Shown: one piece after another, positions 60,895 to 64,000 of the stretch
How positions within the stretch are numbered: position 1 is the first letter of the stretch
Layout of the letters: the number at the start of each line of letters is the position of its first letter
NCBI GenBank assembly: GCA_035772735.1
Contig: JASDFA010000004.1
Location: 18,813,501 to 18,877,500, forward strand
Direction: 5' to 3'
Length of the DNA stretch: 64,000 nt
From: Datura wrightii
Taxonomy: Eukaryota > Streptophyta > Magnoliopsida > Solanales > Solanaceae
Translations under genes and position numbers: made by a program
Notes under the pieces: model-generated
Databases searched by the model: none
Told to the model about the DNA's origin: nothing
The model's input: only the letters and a program-made list of their open reading frames with translations

Positions 60895-61640
60895 CTGAAA
60901 GGGTTAAGCACTACCCTAAATTTTTCTTTCAAGGGCTAAGCATTGTCCTACGGGTTAAGCACTACCCTAAATTTTTCTTTCAAGGTCTAAGAATTGTCCT
61001 ACGGGTTAAGCACTACTCTAAATATTTCTTTCAAGGGCTAAGCATTGTCCTACGGGTTAAGCACTACCCTAAATATATTTCTTTCAAGGGCTAAGAATTG
61101 TCCTACGGGTTAAGCACTACCCTAAATATTTCTTTCAAGGGCTAAGCATTATCCTATGGGTTAAGCACTACCTTAAATATATTTCTCTCAAGGGCTAAGC
61201 ATTGTCCTACGGGTTAAGCACTACCCTAAATATTTCTTTCAAAGGCTAAACATTGTCCTACGGGTTAAGCACTACCCTAAATATTTCTTTAAGGGCTAAG
61301 TATTTTCCTATGGGTTAAGCACTACCCTAAATATTCCTTTCAAGGGCTAAGCATTGTCCTATGGGTTAAGTACTACCCTAAATATTTCTTTCAAGGGCTA
61401 AGCATTGTCCTATGGGTTAAGCACTACCCTAAATATTCCTTTCAAGGGCTAAGCATTGTCCTACGGGTTAAGCACTATCCTAAATATTCCTTTCAAGGGC
61501 TAAGCATTGTCCTACGGGTTAAGCACTATCCTAAATATTTATTTTAAGGGCTAAAAGCACTACCCTAAATATTTCTTTAAAGACTAAGCATTGTCCTATG
61601 GGTTAAGCACTACCCTCTGATTTTTAAAGGCTAAGCATTG
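60895..61640 (+). repeat. E3 minisatellite, about 14 units of about 52 bp
   Basis: The unit GGGTTAAGCACTACCCTAAA, TATTTCTTTCAA, GGGCTAAGCATTGTCCTAC is itself built of two related halves. Units vary by a few substitutions and short indels. Degenerate outliers continue at 61915-61980 and 62255-62335. Array repeats in the 3' non-coding part are characteristic of Ogre-like elements. Confidence 0.92.
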
Positions 61641-62842
61641 CCTCCTAAATTTCGATCGGATTAAACGCTTTCATCCGAGCTAATCATTAATTTTGTGAAA
61701 TATTATTTCATGTTTATTGGCTTATCACTTTTATCTAGTATTTTAGAGTTGCAGGCTACTCAAGTTACTCCCGTGATATCGAATCAAGCTACTATCATGC
61801 TCTTATGTTAATCTCAAACTTTCAAGCTACTTTCGAGTTATTTTCCTTCAAACTACTGTTTCACTACTTTTGAGTTACTATTATCATGCTATTTTCGTTC
61901 TTTGATTTCTGGATGAGTTAAGCATTACCCTCCAATATTTTAAGGGCTCAGCATTGTCCCATGGGTTAAGCACTACCCTCTTAAATTTATTTGAGTTGTT
62001 TGTTACTTCAACAAAATGGCATCTTATGCTTATCGACCAATCTTTTATCCAATATTTTAAAAGTTTGCAGGCTACTATTGCATTATTCTTGCGACATTAA
62101 ATCAAGCTACAAGTATGCTACTTTCGAATTTTAAAGCTACTATTATGCTACTTTCAAGCATTCAAGCTACTTTCAAGCTCATATCACATTTTTAAAGCCA
62201 TTGTTTTACTTCTGAGCTACTATCATTGTTCTACGTTCTTTTGATTTCTGGATGGGTTAAGCGCCACCCTCCAAAATTTAAGGGCTAAGCATGGTCCTAA
62301 TGTTTTGACATTGTTCGGGTTAAGCATTACCCTCTCAAAAATTCTCCAAGCTACGTTCTTATTTTCACAAAATTTATTCTCAACAGTCTCTTGTCATCCC
62401 TCATTCATCTATCTAGCTGTTTTCAAGCTCTACTACTTTTCACCATGCTTACAAGCACTTTTCATATTCGTTTAGTTTCAATCTTCTCAAACTAGCTCTC
62501 ATGCTGATATTACTGTATTTTGATATTGAAAAGTACTAATTTTGTCTATCTCTATCGTCTCTCTATTCTCATAATTTCCTACTCTTTTCGTTCCTTATTC
62601 AAATCTTGCATTTTCAATTTTCTTTAGGGATCTTGTACGTCCCTCAATCTAGAACTACGCACGGCCTGATTCTCGTGAAACCCGAGATATGTAGGTGACT
62701 TGAAACTGAAGTCTCGGCCGCAATATCTTCATAACTCTATTTTCTTTCATTTGGCCCCATCGGAAATTTTTTTTCCTTCGGTCGGACAAAATTGGCCACT
62801 GGGTCAACATTCTTTGCTCAACAATTCATTCTTCATTCTCGA
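61641..62842 (+). other. E3 3' untranslated region
   Basis: It holds degenerate relatives of the minisatellite and many AAGCTACT motifs. A third copy of the CCTGATTC...GTAGGTG motif lies at 62662-62700. No gene was seen. Confidence 0.6.
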
Positions 62843-62858
62843 GCAAAGAAGGGGCAGT
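62843..62858 (+). other. E3 polypurine tract
   Basis: GCAAAGAAGGGGCAGT lies directly before the right LTR. Confidence 0.85.
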
Positions 62859-64000
62859 TGTTGACACCCAATTTTGACCTCCCTACGCCAGTATATGCTG
62901 CTTATATATATATATATATATATATATATGCTGCTTATATATATATTTTATTTTTTGATTTTTATTTACCTTTACGCAAAATTTCGGCTTGCATTTATAT
63001 TGATCAAATAATTTATTATCGTAATGTTGCGAAAAATATTTCAAATTACATATACATGTACATATTATTTTTATTAATTTTAATTTTTAAATTTAAATAA
63101 TTATTTCGTATTAATATACGCCCTTATTTTTTGAAATATATATTTTATTTTTATCTTTATAAACTATTTGCATAATTTTACTAAATTTTACAAATTTATT
63201 TGCGTAATAATATTACTCGAATTTATAAATTGTTTATGTTAATAATATAATTTTTTATAATATTCGATAACTTAATTTTATTTTGTAGTCATAATTATAT
63301 AATTTACATAAGTCTACTAAGATTTAGGATTTATTTATTAATAATAATATTTATATGATTTTCCTATAATTTAAACTATTTTATTTTTCTATTTATTAAA
63401 TTATCTAAAAGTGTAATATATTTGTTAATTTAATAGCAGCTAAATCTAATTTCATCCAATTTATTTAAATTCTAGCATTTTCTATTCAATTTCATTCAAT
63501 TTATTTAAAATTTAGCCACTTTCTATTCAATTTAATATCAATTTTAGCCATTTTATGTCAATTTCGGCCTACTATAACAAATCTGACCATTTTTTTAATC
63601 CAATTCAATTTTAAATTAAATCTACCATTTATCTTATCCGCGACCTGCCAGAAGACCTGTGACCCTACCCATCTTTGTAACTTCTAATCCTAGTCGTTCA
63701 TCTAATCTAATCTAACGGTCCATACTAACCCTAATCTTACTTCCTTATTTACCACACTTACCCCCAAACCCTACTACATTTTTCATTCTTTCCCCTTCTC
63801 CCTCTAGGCAGCGGCCGCCCCTCCTTCCTCTCTCACTCTTCTCTCCCTCGATTTTTACGGCGAGTTCCGACGAGAACCCGTCGGACTACCACTAGATCTT
63901 CTTTCTCTTCCTCCTCTCTTCTCCCATCCCAAACCACCATCGCCGACACTTTCTCCCCATTTTTTTCGGCGACGCATCTCGCCGGAAACCAACCCACACC
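62859..64000 (+). repeat. E3 right LTR, first 1,142 bp
   Basis: It aligns with 42326-43480, with small indels, notably in the (AT)n tract at 62902-62928 and a deletion near 63295. It continues past the window. Confidence 0.9.

Larger units (their letters stand above)
42326..64000 (+). mobile_element. E3: Ogre/Tat-like gypsy element, gag-only, with E4 inside its left LTR
   Basis: TGTTGACACCCAATTTTGAC starts LTR copies at 42326 and 62859. The left LTR, after removal of E4 and one TSD copy, is about 5.19 kb and ends at 56770 before a tRNA-Arg-type primer-binding site. The internal region (56771-62858) encodes one gag protein and no pol. A minisatellite and repeated PPT-like motifs fill the 3' part. 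The long LTR, tRNA-Arg site and gag type place it in the Ogre/Tat group. The right LTR runs out of the window. Confidence 0.88.

Noticed and set aside
60852..61094. Open frame encoding a 17-residue repeat (VKHYPKFFFQG...)
   Set aside because: It arises because several minisatellite units are 51 bp, divisible by three. Other units with indels break the frame.

Overview
The window is plant nuclear DNA. The evidence is a spliced gene of a plant-specific bHLH subfamily, GT-AG introns, AT-rich spacers and LTR retrotransposons of plant lineages (Tekay/Del chromovirus, Ale/Retrofit and Sire copia, Athila and Ogre/Tat gypsy). The LTR and gag sequences look most like those I know from Solanaceae; that family assignment is inference. 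There is one ordinary host gene. Nearly all the rest is mobile DNA or its decay products.

Layout. 1-6373: a decayed Tekay/Del-like gypsy element with LTRs longer than 3 kb and only integrase/C-terminal pol remnants inside. 7644-10369: a six-exon bHLH123/bHLH112-like transcription factor gene (329 aa predicted), with what looks like a dead exon inside intron 2. 10370-21937: AT-rich spacer holding a hAT-like element (11206-12063), a second non-autonomous repeat (about 12365-13320) and a candidate Mutator-like element (17465-20480) that carries an array of hairpin-forming repeats. 21938-25780: a compact copia element on the minus strand with 182-bp LTRs and a TACAT target duplication; its integrase domain is deleted.

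27695-64000 is a four-level nest. A decayed minus-strand Sire-like copia element (E1, from 27695) has a second, plus-strand Sire-like copia (E2, from 33470) in its right LTR. E2's right LTR is cut at 42325 by an Ogre/Tat-like gypsy element (E3, from 42326). E3's left LTR is split by a complete Athila-like element (E4, 47173-56425, TSD GTCAC). The outer right ends of E1, E2 and E3 lie beyond the window. LTR-pair divergence judged by eye falls in the order E2 > E3 > E4, as nesting requires.

E3 and E4 both look non-autonomous. E3 encodes only a gag-like protein (intact, 564 aa). E4 has a broken gag-protease frame and a separate second gene (ORF2) but no reverse transcriptase, RNase H or integrase. 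ORF2 of E4 seems to have its own expression unit: two modules resembling the LTR promoter palindromes, a TATA-like box, a 5'-UTR intron, and polypurine-tract-like 12-mers on either side. A related-looking 'putative plant transposon protein' domain occurs in the post-pol region of the copia element E2, so the same accessory domain appears in two retrotransposon superfamilies in this window. All similarity statements come from reading the sequence; no search or alignment program was run.
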